A stretch of DNA of 64,000 bases from Paramecium tetraurelia. Lineage: Eukaryota; Ciliophora; Oligohymenophorea; Peniculida; Parameciidae. Below are positions 22,681-34,897 of the stretch, one piece after another (within the stretch, counting starts at the first letter, position 1; every line of letters begins with the position of its first letter). Location: positions 11,202 to 75,201 of the forward strand of contig NW_001799620.1 in the NCBI RefSeq assembly GCF_000165425.1, read 5' to 3'. The translations under genes and the position numbers were made by a program. The notes beneath the pieces are model-generated. The model saw only the letters and a list, made by a program, of their open reading frames with translations, ran no database searches and was not told the DNA's origin.

Positions 22681-25627
22681 ATGCAAGATATTCAAGCCAC
22701 AACTTAAGAATACGATAATGGGAAGAATTCAGTATGAATTTGAGTCATTTAGGGTAAATACTCTATCAGATCCATGGCTTTACCGAAGATTTCAATCGCA
22801 AAGTAACTGCCATATTTGAGTGGAGTGGATGAAGTAAGTATGCCCAAACGCTATAACAGATAATACTACAAGATCCAATAACCAACCAAGGAAAAGGATC
22901 TCATTAATGATGTTAGTTGAATTCAATATATTTCTTAGAAGGAAGTCTTCGGTAGTCTGACATCTAATAATGAAGAACTTTACGAGGATCGTAAGCCCAA
23001 GGATCTAATTGGTGAGGATGCTTATAGATCTTATTACCATACATTTAAAAATATAAAGAGAATTTTGGAACAGAACTAATTCGAAAATATTCAAAGTATG
23101 CATAGATTATCATTGAAAATAGACTCTGTATAGACTAATTTGATTTAGAGATCTGAAAGATTAAGGATATTGCCATGTAAAATGGGTTTGATAAAATTGA
23201 AGGGTGATCGTAATTCACTTTCTATACAAAACTAAAAGTTTGGAGATAAATATGTGGAAGTGCTTTCTGAAGGTTTAAGAACACTACCAGCTATTCAAGA
23301 TTTCAATTTTAATCATAATCGAATTAAGGAATAAGGAGCAGCATAATTAATGCCTTTAATTAGCAAACAGGCTAGAAGGATTGAATTCTAAACAAATTTA
23401 ATAGGAGAAAAAGGTTTAGATTCAATTTTGAAAATCCTCCCTTTGTAACAATGCAAGTAAATTGAAATTTAATTTAAAGGATTCAGATTTTGAATTTGGA
23501 AGACAATAATCTAGGAGATCAATTAATTATTGAATTATGTAAAGCAATAAACAAGAATCTCTCTGTTGAAACTTTGAATATTGCCAAAAATAAAATAACA
23601 AACAATGCCCATCAAAGTTTGAAATAGTTAATAGAATCCAATGATACACTTATGGAATTGTATTTGCGTTGGAATTCTATCAAAGGTTCTGGTGGGGCAG
23701 AGATCTTCAAAGCATTATAAATTAATAAAACTATCAAAGTGCTAGATTTTTCATACAATTTACTAGGATGCGGAAATGTTATTGCTCCAGCTTTAAAGGA
23801 TTTCATTACTGAAAATAAAGTCATTCAACATCTGGATTTGTCAGCAAATAGTTTCACTCAATCGGATTGCGAAATTATATCTGAAGCCTTGAAATACAAC
23901 CACTCAATTTATGGGTTTCATTTCAGAGGCAACTTTGGATTTGTGGATTCAAAAGGTTTCTTGATTATCGATTCGATTATGAAGAATTTCAACTCCACAC
24001 ATATTGAATAACGAATTAGAGGTGTTATGCCACACCCTAAACCTTATGATCACGCCTAGAGATTTGAGAAAGTTAGGGATGTCTGTTGGATATGTGATAA
24101 CTGGTAAATGGCTACATTCGAATGGATCCCCAGTATGATATCATTTCTATGAAATAGATTAAAGCGGAGCTTGTGCTGATGAACCTATCTTCATTCATTT
24201 TGATTATGAAGGCTATGATCCTATATTTTTAGGGAAACCTGTTGAGCATGGCCATTTCAGGACTCATAGAATGATTCCAACTGGAGATATTGAATACTTT
24301 TACACTGCCAATTCTATCTAAGTTGCAAGTCAATCTGTTCCTATAAAATAACACATCGAGAAATTCAGAACTAAAGTTAGCATAGCTGATTAGGTTCTCA
24401 ATCTCATCATCATTAGGTTGTGAATGTGTTGATTGATGAAACCAATATAGAATCATATTCTAAATCGAAACCTGTTATTGAAGATTGGTATCCCAATTAT
24501 GATGTTTTACCAAGAACATAAGATCCCATCTACATTCCTGCCAAAAGAAAGAAGTAAAAAAGAATTTGGACATATCCAATCTCTATATGGGCTCCTAAGT
24601 ATAAATTTGACACTGAGGAATTATTGCGTAAATGCTTTGAAAGAGATTGGTAATGTTGCAAAATTTCTAAGTTTGTTAAAAAGTAAGAAGAACAGGATTA
24701 GGTTTAAAGAAATGTTATGGTAAGCTTATAAACCAATGAGAGAAACTTATAGATTTTATGCTAGTGTCAATCCTACAGGGGATGTATTTTCAATGTCTGT
24801 AAATCCAACATCTGATTTTGTGAATCAATGCCAATTGATTGATTAGAAGTAATTGAAATTGGCAGATGTGGATCTTAAATTTATTGCAACTTGTAGTGCA
24901 TCTTCAGTTGATTACAAGGGTAATTATAGAAATCCAGAGAGGTCATTGGTTAGATACCAGATGATGGAATTCTTAGTGAGAGTCTCAGATGATAAATATA
25001 TTAGATTCAATCCCTAAATCAACATTGTTTAAGCTACTAAAATGATGTTAGAATAATGTATGCCACACATGTCCTAATTTGATTCTCATAAATGGAGAGC
25101 AGAGAGATACTTTGTAGAATAATGTGATGATGTATGTAAGAAATATAAGTGGGTTTTTGATTATGTTTATATGAGAAATTCATCCAGAAAGGTTAAGCCA
25201 GGTTAAGCACCTTTTATGTGTTTGGATGAACTCAAGGATATTTGCAATAAAGCTAATTTATATGATGAAAATTTTGTTGAAAGGGATGTAAATCTAGCAT
25301 TCAATTTATCTACACTTACATAAATTGATGAATTAGAAAGTGATAGACTATTTTAAATGTAATGGATCGAGTTTATGGAAGCCGTAGCTAGGATTGCAGA
25401 TAAGTACTCTCCTATTGCTCTTGGAAAAAAAGAAGAAGTATGAGAATATTTGATAATGCTAGAAAGAATGGACCTATGAATTAAGATATCAGTAACCTCT
25501 ATTCTACAAGTTAGAAGCCTTTATGGTGCATTTAATAAATAACTTAGTTGATGAAGAAACCAAAAAGAATTGGAAATAACCTACTATTTCAATGTTTGAT
25601 GAGGTTGAAGAAGATGAATATTATTGA
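22681..25627 (+). CDS. Leucine-rich-repeat protein with large unassigned C-terminal half
   Basis: About 930 residues in eight exons. Residues from roughly 150 to 420 are ribonuclease-inhibitor-type LRRs (LNLEDNNLGDQLIIELCKAI, LYLRWNSIKGSGGAEIF, LDFSYNLLGCGNVIAPAL, LDLSANSFTQSDCEIIS). The rest is non-repetitive: VRDVCWICDNWQMATFEW, YEGYDPIFLGKPVEHGHF, KKQKRIWTYPISIWAP, YRFYASVNPTGDVFSM, and near the end QWIEFMEAVARIADKYSP, which looks like a helical or EF-hand-like segment. I do not recognise this half. Introns: 22732-22752, 22912-22938, 23457-23479, 24133-24157, 24394-24416, 24683-24701 (19 nt) and 25438-25462. Similar LRR proteins are often axonemal in ciliates; that is only a guess. Confidence 0.85.
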
Positions 25628-26528
25628 ATATGTAAAGTTTGTTTTACGTTGTATTATTTTAATTAAACACAATCTTAATCAAATTCTATTTATGTATTCA
25701 TTTTCCTTTTTGCTGTTCACTTATTTCAATTATTAAGTCAGCAATTCTATTACGATTTAACGTTAGAAAAGTAAGGAGAAAGGTATTTAAAAATATATTA
25801 TAAAGTTATTTATTATGAATACTCTATCTCGGTTGTTTTATAATGAAGTCAACATTATATAATTACTCAATTATTAAATCATAAGAGCAGCTAGTATCAT
25901 AATTCTTATTCAAAAATATAATTATAGCAGTAATATAATCTATCCCTTAAGTATGTTTTTCAAAACAGCTATGGCTTTTTGAAGTTATCATTTAACATTC
26001 TCCTTAGGATAATTCTTCAATAAAACGGTTAATCTAATTAGCAAATTTGAATATTTTAAATACAGCACGTAGACTAATTATCCAAAAATGTATTAGGATC
26101 TATCAGATCCTAGTACAATAAATTAATCCGCTTCAATCACCCTATTACTTAGAAATTTTTAGCCAACACTATGGTTTTTTCACAAAAAATTGGATTCAAC
26201 GAATACAGAAAATATCTATTTTTATAGAAATCGTTTAAATAATTTAAATAAATTTGGGTATCGATGAATTGAATTATTGCACTGGGTAGGATGTTTAATA
26301 ACCATATAATTTTCTGGTTAAAACAAAATAGCTAGGTCAAAGTCATATCAGAACTTTAATTTCGATAATAAATTTAGTCTGTTTATAATAAATATTATGA
26401 TTAACATCCTGTTGAGAAAACTTTTATGCAAGCTCTCTATACTTGATTAATATTGTAATGAAAAAAATGTATATCTATAAATGTGATTAGTTATAAATTA
26501 GTTTAAAAAGAAAATAAGATAAAAAATT
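25628..26528. other. Intergenic, nothing recognised
   Basis: About 900 bp, AT-rich, between the LRR gene and the first tRNA. Several open stretches exist on both strands, as expected with a single stop codon, but none has clear coding composition. The tRNA's own 5' flank lies to its right because it is on the minus strand. Confidence 0.35.
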
Positions 26529-26654
26529 GCCTGCTGTCGGATTCGAACCGACGCGGAGTAGGCTCCAGCAGATCTTAAGTCTGCCCCCTTAACCAGCTCG
26601 GGCAAACAGGCTGTGATGCTAATTTCTAATATCTAACAATATAATTATCCTATC
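26499..26654. repeat. tRNA-containing duplicated block, copy 1
   Basis: The tRNA and about 30-40 bp on each side (AAAAGAAAATAAGAT on the left, CTGTGATGCTAATTTCTA on the right) recur almost unchanged about 812 bp further on. Differences are a few single bases. Confidence 0.85.
26529..26611 (-). tRNA. tRNA-Leu(UAA), copy 1
   Basis: 83 nt on the minus strand. The acceptor 5' GCCTGTT pairs with 3' AGCAGGC. The anticodon stem GCAGA/TCTGC encloses the loop CTTAAGA with anticodon TAA. A long variable arm (GGAG CCTA CTCC) and T-arm GTCGG-TTCGAAT-CCGAC follow. The long variable arm and anticodon UAA make it a leucine tRNA reading UUA. CCA is not encoded and no intron is present. It is not the code-6 glutamine tRNA, whose anticodon would be UUA. 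Confidence 0.95.
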
Positions 26655-26792
26655 ATGATCATTTTTTTCTTATGATTGTTAAAAGTGCAAAGCAAGATAG
26701 TCACTTATTCATATTATATAATTAAATTATAAAAATAAATATATATTTATAAGAATCCAGGGAGATTAAAACAACATTACAACTTCTTTTAT

Positions 26793-27059
26793 ATGTTTAA
26801 TTCTTTTGAGAGTATGGTTGATTATTATAAAAACGAGCCTTCTAAATTAAAAAATCAAGATATACTAATGGTCGTTTTATTTGGGGATTCTATTTTGGAT
26901 TAACAAAATTTAGTTAATCAACGGTAATATTGTTTTAATATTAAATTTTGGCTTGCTTTCAAATTTTGCTTTTACTTTGATGTCTAAATTTATTTAGAAC
27001 TAATTAAATGCACTAAGTAATTTCTTTTGAAATATTTTTAGGAAGCAGTAAACATTTGA
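26793..27059 (+). CDS. Doubtful small ORF between the tRNA copies
   Basis: An 88-codon frame, MFNSFESMVDYYKNEPSK..., closed by TGA at 27057. The first third looks coding; the rest is hydrophobic and aromatic (FWLAFKFCFYF) and may be chance. No homologue recognised. Confidence 0.25.
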
Positions 27060-27310
27060 CTATCTTCAAAATTAATTGTTATTTATAATCTTCATAATTT
27101 AATGCTCAAACTTATATCTGATATGTAAACTTCACGTAATTGTTTTAGAATGATAATATTTGATTTGGATTTTTGTCTAAAAATAGTAATAATTATTGAG
27201 ACCTATCTAAATATCAATTATTCAGAACTAATCATATTTAGTCATCAATAGATTTTGAATTTAAGATAAAACTATTAAAAATGAAATTTATATATATATA
27301 TAAATGGTAT

Positions 27311-27465
27311 TAGTTAAAAAGAAAATAAGATAAAAAAATTGCCTGCTGTCGGATTCGAACCGACGCGGAGTAGGCTCCAGCAGATCTTAAGTCTGCCCCC
27401 TTAACCAGCTCGGGCAAACAGGCTGTGATGCTAATTTCTAATATCTAACTATATAATTATCTATC
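27311..27465. repeat. tRNA-containing duplicated block, copy 2
   Basis: Second copy of the block at 26499-26654, same orientation, with the tRNA identical by eye and flanks differing at a few bases. Confidence 0.85.
27341..27423 (-). tRNA. tRNA-Leu(UAA), copy 2
   Basis: Same 83-nt sequence and folding as copy 1: anticodon TAA in loop CTTAAGA, long variable arm, consensus T-arm. The flanks are also duplicated, so the pair arose by a recent local duplication. Confidence 0.95.
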
Positions 27466-28088
27466 TATATTATAATAACTTTTTTCGTATGATAAATTAA
27501 AAAATGGTGAAGGATTCTAAACAACTCATTTATCTATATTTTGATTGAGTTATATTTTCATCCTGTTTGATTTTTCAAGAGAAACTAATTTAAAAAATAG
27601 ATAAAAATTTCAAATGAAATCTCTTATAGACACATTATTGTGATTAAGATTATGCAGTAATCTAATAGATATTTTTGGTTAATATCAATTACATTAAAAT
27701 AAATTGGTAATTTGATAGTGAAGAATTTGATTTTACCTTAAATAGCAATTACAATTTTAAATATTCAAAAAAGACAAGAACCTAATACAAAAATGTTAAC
27801 AGTTGAAGAAGGTAATAAACCTATACAAATAATACTTTTAGAGAAGAAGATATCGAATTTAATTTTATTAATTAATTAAGATAATTAAGGGTTAATCAAA
27901 AAAATGCAAGAAAGTTGCTATTTCATATTTAAATAATTATTTTTTAAAAGAAAAGTTGCTCTTTTTCTGTTAAGTCCTTTATTATCTACAAGTAAATGAA
28001 TTTTTTAAGCATTGTAAATATAAATAATCAATAAAATATGAGTAATAAATTGTTATCCATAAGGATTTATTATAGATAAATATGTTTA
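27424..28088. other. Intergenic, nothing recognised
   Basis: About 660 bp of AT-rich DNA upstream (for the minus strand) of the tRNA and downstream of kinesin-9. No convincing gene. Confidence 0.35.
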
Positions 28089-30375
28089 TCATTTGTGCAT
28101 TTTTTCTTACTTTCTTGCCTTTTGCAATTGTGTAACCTTATTCTTTGCTCTTATGTAAGCTAAAGCATCTTGGTCAACGTCATCTTATTCTGAAGGATCA
28201 TTGATGGAATACTCTTCCTCTTTTTGATTAACAAGTGGGTTGTTGATATCTTGCAATGTTAATCCATATTTTTTAAGAAAATGCTCCTCAAATTTTGAAA
28301 CCAAAGCTTATTTAGACTAAAGTTTATAAGTCTATAGATACTTGTACGATAGATTAATCTATCAAGATAATCTCAGACTTAAGATTTTTGATATTTTCTT
28401 AGTTTTATTTTAGTTCCTTTTTTAATTCCTTAAGCTCTTTCAAAGTTACATATTCTTCTTCATCAATAATACCTTAGGCAATTTCCTATTAAGTTAAAAC
28501 ATTTCTCTTACCTCCTAATTTTTATTCAATTGTTTTTATTCTATAACTCCCTTCTTTCTTTCAATTCTCTATTTAAGCTGGATTGAAACCTCTGATAAAG
28601 AGATAATACTTTCCTTCTTTTCTTTCAATTGATTCTAATGATAAAACTTATAAATGTTACAATATTTTCTAGTATTTATTGATTAATAGAAGAACCCTCT
28701 TTGTTCTTAAAATCAGTAAATGCTTGCTATTTATCGACATTAACTATTCTCTTTTCAATAGTAGATTCCTTATTAGCCTCTGTAATTTAACTCTCCTTCC
28801 TTAATTCTTATTACGCCTTTTCATCTAATTGTTTGAATTCATCCTTAGGAATATTCACTAAGTTCTCTATGTTGGTAGTTGGTTTAGCATCTTTTCTTGC
28901 CTTACCCAAACCAAATCCATTTTTGTTTTCTTCATATCCAACAGGATCTACTGTTTTAACCTAGTCACTCTTCTTCTTTGAAACATCAGGTTCTTTTTCA
29001 GTTCTTGGAACGTAGTTTTTATTTTCCAAATCTTTAACTAAATTTCTATAGAGATTCCTAAATTGGAAGAATAGTTCTTTGACTTATCTCAATGAGTCAA
29101 TATCAATATCTTCAAGTTCCCCATTCAAAAATTGTTACGCTATCTATTATTATTTGTATTATTGTTCAGGTGTATATGGCTCATATTATATCCTACCTCT
29201 ATTAGCCAATGTATCATGCATTGCTAATTCTTATCTCAGATCTTTGATTTCTTTTTCATATTTTTTTATCAATACTTATGGATCCAAATTAACTCTGACG
29301 GTAGATTCATTAGTAACCTTCATCATTCTTTATGCGAATTTCAAAGTGGATATAGTTTCTTCCAATTGATTTTTCTCTGGCCATATATTAGCAATCATAA
29401 CTGTCTTACTGTTTCCTCCAATTGAATCTTTGAGAAGATTTGTCAATTTGCTTTGTCGATAGGGAATGTGATCCCTTTATTTCTCTGATAATGCTACGAC
29501 TACTTATTCTAAAAATGAGAGCGATTTATTGATGAATTAGGCTTCCAATAGAGTTCTACCTTCTGATCCTGTTTTCTTTGTTCTTTCAGATCCTGCCAAG
29601 TCCACTAAATTCAATTTGCTTATAATAACTTTTTCAGCTGATTCAACTCTTGATCTTATTTCCAAATGAACTGTAAATACACAATGAGATCTCGATGATG
29701 CTTTATTGAGTTTGTGTTCACTGATAGTCCTATTAGTTTCTCCTTCAAATAATTAAGCTATTGCATCTTCTTCGGTTTAGCACTTTTTAATTGTCAACCC
29801 TTTGACTTGCACATAACCATTGTTGTCTTCCTAGATAGCCAAACCAGTGCTATTGTATGTTGTTAATACATTTACTTCTGATCTCCTCCAGCCAATAAAT
29901 CATACATCATTTCGTTATATATCTCCAAATATGAAACTCCTACAGTAATTTATTATTCATATCTGGCTTCTATTTCTTGAAACAATAAGCTTATGCATCT
30001 TGGCATCATTCCTCTATATTTGTAATCAATTTGAGATCCCATCATTGTAAAGGTCTTTCCTGCCCCTGTTTATCCATACGCCATTATTGTTCCAGAATAT
30101 CCTCCAAGAGCACTGTGTATTAATTCTTTTCCGCAGATATCAAACACAACTTCTTGACTTGCATTCTAAAGAACCTTATCAAAGGTAAATCCCCAATCTT
30201 CTTATTAATGATTCACAAATCCTTTCAGTTTAAAATCAATATTCATACCTTATTCAGCTGATTTTGGTATATTGATTGCTATATGTCCAGTGTTCTCATT
30301 GATATTGATATTTTTATAAGCAAATTCTACTGTTGGTCTTGTTCGAACTATGACTTTTATTGGAGTTTTAACCAT
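28089..30375 (-). CDS. Kinesin-9 (KIF9/KLP1-type) motor
   Basis: About 730 residues. The motor domain begins at the N-terminus ([20 protein letters not shown]), with P-loop [34 protein letters not shown], switch [12 protein letters not shown] and switch [19 protein letters not shown]. The stretches [16 protein letters not shown] and [14 protein letters not shown] are typical of kinesin-9, an axonemal central-pair-associated kinesin. A coiled tail follows ([19 protein letters not shown]) and ends in a basic C-terminus. Introns at 29850-29875, 28635-28660 and 28486-28511 (26 nt each). One further junction near 28340-28360 is needed but not fixed. Confidence 0.93.
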
Positions 30376-30796
30376 TTTTATATCAATAATATATATATTA
30401 TTCCCTTATTATATAATTTTATGAACTAGGTACAATTATGTATTATGATGATAATCTGTTCAATAAATATTCAGTATATATACATCTTAAATAACAAAAC
30501 TAATTACTCATTTTATATCAATCAAAAGATCTTATGAAAGATCTATTGCTATCATAAAAATAGTATATTGTTAACTTTAATATATGGTAATATTTTTGCA
30601 ATAGGAATGCTAAGATACAATTTTTAGTTCTTGATGTCGAAAATGGTAAGGTTTATCTGCTTTAATTATTGGATAAAATTTTAAATTTATTTTACTTGAA
30701 ATGAAAAAATAATGATGTGTAATAACGTTTATATAATTGATTATATAAACAATAATTATCAAAGTAATACAGAGAATTTTATTTAATAAATTTAAT
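30376..30796. other. Intergenic, nothing recognised
   Basis: AT-rich spacer between the 5' end of kinesin-9 and the 3' end of the next minus-strand gene. No gene seen. Confidence 0.4.
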
Positions 30797-31805
30797 TCAC
30801 CAATCCCACCAACTTTTTCTGATTCGAACAACTCCTTTTCTCTCATTGTTAAAATTAGTATCATTAGAAAATCTTACTTTCTTTGAATTTCTATTTTTAA
30901 ACACAGTATGACTTGATTTTATTGAATTTTTACTCATTGATATACTTCTCTAAGAAAGTGATCTATTCTTTTTTAAGATACTTTTAACACTTTTCTATGT
31001 CTTATGACTTCCGCTTTGACTTCTTTCCTCTTATGAATAATAATCACTAAACATTTTTTCAAAAGCTTCTAACTATTTCACTTTTTTTGAATAAACAGAC
31101 TTTTATGTTCCATAGCTTGCATTATTACTTTATAATTCCTCTCTTTGAACTATTATTTTCTTTAGAGCAGACTTCTTCATCATATCAGATTTGGGAGATA
31201 TTTGTTAATCTTTCTACGTTGGGGTTTTGGATATTTAAGATTTTTAAGAAACAGTATCAGCATCAGGCTTTTTAGGTGCAAATTAAGATGTCTGTCTTGG
31301 TAAATAAGGATTAGAGGTTTATTAATTGTTAGGTACTTCTGATTATGATTGTTTCATTGAATTTTAGAATGAGAATTAGTTATCAAGTGCTTATTCCTTC
31401 TAATTTTATTCTTCTTTTTGTTTCATCTCTAATAATTATTGTTCCTGCAATTTTCTAAGCTCCTCTTCTTCCTATTGTCTTCTAAAAATATGTTTAATAT
31501 TACATCTATTATATTTTATATCTAATTTCAAGCTTAATATCGTTTTCAAAGCGGTTTTTTCTATCAGTGTGTGTTGGTATAGATGCTATTTCTTTAGTTT
31601 TAATAAAGCAGGGTTGCTTTTAGGAGACATAACAATTATTTTCTTCTGCAATTGAATCCTCCTTAATCAACAATTGCAAAGACAAATAAGGATCAGTCTT
31701 AGATTCTCTATCGGATTCTTGTCCTTTATTGATCTTGTTTCTAGTCATCATTGTGCATTCTTTATCATTCTCTTATTGTTTGCATATATTTTAGCAAGTA
31801 CCCAT
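30797..31805 (-). CDS. Hypothetical basic Ser/Gln-rich protein with MGTC N-terminus
   Basis: About 328 residues from ATG 31805 (MGTCQNICKQQENDKE) to TGA 30797, one intron at 31482-31503 (22 nt). The N-terminal Met-Gly followed by cysteines is the pattern of an N-myristoylated and palmitoylated protein, a prediction only. The middle has a charged coiled-coil-like stretch (ELRKLQEQQLLEMKQKEEQ). The C-terminal half is rich in Ser/Lys (SVKSILKKNRSLSQRS). No domain recognised. A separate short frame at 31852-31906 (MVQKRPGLKNDESYN) lies just upstream and could not be joined. Confidence 0.65.
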
Positions 31806-32027
31806 TTTATATTTTTAATGAATATGTAAATTTCAGTTTATTTTAATAACTCACCTTCTAAATTATACGATTCATCATTTTTCAACCCAGGTCTTTTTTG
31901 AACCATTTCTTGTTATTACTATTAAACAATAATTAAATTTCTCTAATTTATTGATGTTTGATATAACAAACTAGAATTTTGAATAAATCGAAAAAGTTCA
32001 ACTAAATATACAAAAAATTAAATTATA

Positions 32028-32423
32028 ATGTAGAAATCAAGTGTTGGTCCTAAATTACTGCTCTAACTAACTATAAGAGTAGGGCCATATGATGATACTG
32101 TGCCAGATGAGCAATTTTGGTAAGGGTTCGATCAAACTTGCATGGTTAAAGAATAGCAAAGGTATGATGCAAAAGGAAGACAGATTGCAAAAGGCAAAAA
32201 TTACTCAATAGAATTCGATAACTATGTCACAATTTGTGTTTATGACCCAAACAATGAAGTCTTATAAATCAAGGAAACTCTTTCTTAAATTTCCAATCTT
32301 GATATGATGAAGATTAACTTCAGAAACCAGCATAATATGAACAAAAAATAATAATAAACTGACTAATAATTACGGCCAATTTTGAAAAGAAAAAACTCAC
32401 CACATCCGAATATCTTGAGATGA
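32028..32423 (+). CDS. Hypothetical 131-residue protein
   Basis: An intronless frame from ATG 32028 (MQKSSVGPKLLLQLTIRVG) to TGA 32421. It includes a compact segment (CMVKEQQRYDAKGRQIAKG, YVTICVYDPNNEVLQIKE) and a Q-rich basic tail. Divergent from the previous gene by about 220 bp. No family recognised; coding status likely from codon pattern. Confidence 0.6.
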
Positions 32424-32647
32424 GGATGAAATTTGAGTTTATTTACAATTTTGATGCTATTTGTAATTAATTATTCTTCAAGAGATTTTTAATCGAAAAA
32501 CTTATTTGTTTTTTATAACATATTTATTAAAACCAAAATTTGACTGGCTATTGCTCATTTATATTGAAAACTTAGATGAGTTTGCAAAGATGGCTTATTT
32601 CTATACAATTTACTTCATATTAAACAAATGGTTAATCAAAATAAATA

Positions 32648-33496
32648 TCACTATTTAGTTAAATAGATGTTAAGTTATTGGGCTAATTGTGTTACAGAAT
32701 ATTGATTGCTTTTAAACCAATCCTCTTGTATAGCTTCTTCTATTGTGTATCTCTCATTGGGATCAGCACACAATAATCTCTACATGTAATTCTTAAATCC
32801 AATATCTGGTTTTTTTGCTTCGAAAATCTTCCAAAATTTATCCCATTCTTTATTTTTTATAAAATTCCAAAATTTATCTTATTTCTATGGATGCGTACTT
32901 AGGAATGGTCGATAACCCATACACAGAACAAAAAACAATACTCCCAATGAAAATATATCACACTTTTTTGCATCGTAATTCTCATTTACAGCGGCTTCAG
33001 GAGCAGTATAACCTTCACTTCCACCTCTTAATTTAGTATTTGGTTGATTTGCTACTATTGCAAATCCGAAATCACACAGTTTTATTATGAATTTTTTTGA
33101 AATAAGAGCATTTTCAGGTTTGATGTCACCATGCACAATATTCATTTGATGTAAATATTTAACAGCAGTCATTATTTAATTTACAATTGATTTGATAATC
33201 CTTATATCTAGTTGTAGATCAATCAATTTTACAAGATTACCAAAAGGCATATATTCAATTAATATACAACTACCATCCATAGAACTTGCAAAGAATTTTA
33301 CTATGTGTTCATGATTCAGATGATATAGGAGTCGGATTTCCTGTTAAAAATTAAATTTGTGTTGTAAATCCTTAAAACTTGTTAACTTCAATGCATATTC
33401 AGTTCCATCACATTTACGAATTACTTTATACACAATTGAATCGAAACCTTTTCCAATTATTTCTTTATTATTAAACTCGAAGTCTTACGAAAACAT
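32648..33496 (-). CDS. Ser/Thr protein kinase with HGD catalytic loop
   Basis: A 282-residue intronless frame that is all kinase domain. It has glycine loop GKGFDSIVYK, ATP lysine in YALKL, catalytic loop IVHGDIKPENAL, metal-binding DFGFA, APE-like TAPEAA, and DIFSLGVLFFVLCMGYRPF. The arginine of HRD is replaced by glycine, which makes it a non-RD kinase; such kinases usually do not need activation-loop phosphorylation. All other catalytic residues are present. The final third (WDKFWKIFEAKKPDI, LLCADPNERYTIEEA) is the normal C-lobe. No regulatory domain. Substrate unknown. Confidence 0.9.
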
Positions 33497-34062
33497 TTAC
33501 AAATTAAATTGGAAGGGCTTTTAATGCATTTAATATTATTTATAATTTAATTATTATTAGTGCATAGGTAGAAACAACACATTACAAATTCTTAATATTT
33601 CCAATTAATTAAAATAATAATTGGAATTCTCATTTAAGATCAATTATTCAGATCTACAAATAAAGAATTCAATAAATTCGATTTAATTCATTGCTAATTA
33701 AATTTTACATGAATAATAAATGTATAATCATTTAATTCAATTAAAAAAGTGGTTTAATAATATGATGAACTAAAGCTAAATGTGATTAACAATAATAAAT
33801 TTGAAATTCAATAATAGTTACATGCTACTAATGTGAATACTTGAATTTCCTCTTAAAAATGTCTAAACTAATCATTCATTTATGGTTAACAATATATTGA
33901 CAAATAACTCAAAAGTAATAAAGTTTAGGAACATTATCTAAAATTATCATAAGTGAATTTATGAATACTGAAAACAATCTTAGATATTAGAATTTTTGAT
34001 AAGTAAAATTACTTGAATACAAATAAATAACCATATTTTTATATTAAATCTAGTTAATAATT
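33497..34062. other. Intergenic, nothing recognised
   Basis: Very AT-rich spacer upstream of two divergent genes (kinase on minus, phosphatase on plus). No frame with coding character seen. Confidence 0.45.
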
Positions 34063-34897
34063 ATGTATATGCACATTAACGAAATGGATTTGATATTACC
34101 ATCTATGAAACCAAAAGGAGCTTTATGGTTAGGCAATATTAAGGCTGCCTAGAATATTATGAATCTAAGTAAGGAAAATATTCGTACTGTAATTACAGTA
34201 GCTAACAATGTTAATGTCAGCTATCCAAAACATTAGAAAATAAACCATAAGGTATATTGATCAATGAGAGTAGATTTTTAAAGTTCATGATAAAGAAAAT
34301 GTAACTATTCAAGAACTGATCGAAATGACAAATGAAGAAATTGAAGAGGCTATGAAAATTGGGTCTGTTTTAGTACATTGTATGGCTGGTATTTCTCGAT
34401 CAGCTACATGTGTCATTGCCTATTTGATGAATGAAAACAAATGGACTTTTGAGAAAACACTCAAATTTGTTAAATAGAAAAGGCCCTGTGTAAATCCGAA
34501 TGAAGGATTTAAAAAATAACTGATTTCGTATTCAAATGAAATTTAAAAGAAATTAATACCCAAATAAACTTTATAAATTAACAATCCCTTAGCAAAATTA
34601 AGAAGATAATTACATTAATCTCCTGAGGATTTGATCAAATATACCTAATTAGCCAGATCTCCTAAACACGAGATCAAAGTATTGACAAAGGATTCAACAG
34701 AAGAAGAGAAATAACAATATAGATAATAGTTAGCCTAAAAGTTATTTGTTAATACTTTTTCAAAGACAGACAGAAATCGATAATAATTATAAACTGTACA
34801 TGTCAATAAATCTTCAAATATTAAAGGATATATCAGTATGTACAAGTAAGTAGAAGAATAAAAATTGATAGGATTCTTATCGGATCGTTTCAATTGA
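34063..34897 (+). CDS. Dual-specificity protein phosphatase
   Basis: About 270 residues, one intron at 34252-34273 (22 nt). The N-terminal half is a DUSP catalytic domain: GALWLGNIKAAQNIM, then VHCMAGISRSATCVIAYLM with the HCxxGxxRS cysteine-arginine loop, and FVKQKRPCVNPNEGFKKQL, the usual NPN end. The C-terminal 110 residues are Gln/Lys-rich and not a known domain. It would remove phosphate from Tyr and Ser/Thr, often on MAP-kinase-type targets; the target cannot be inferred here. Start is the first ATG, with a second ATG two codons later. Confidence 0.92.

Noticed and set aside
26529-26611. Possible suppressor tRNA reading UAA as glutamine, as expected in code 6
   Set aside because: The anticodon is 5'-TAA-3', which reads UUA (Leu), and the long variable arm fits leucine. 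A Gln suppressor would have anticodon UUA and a short variable loop.
31852-31906. First exon (MVQKRPGLKNDESYN) for the minus-strand MGTC gene
   Set aside because: No acceptor AG exists between its GT and the MGTC start; the nearest would give an intron far longer than any other here.
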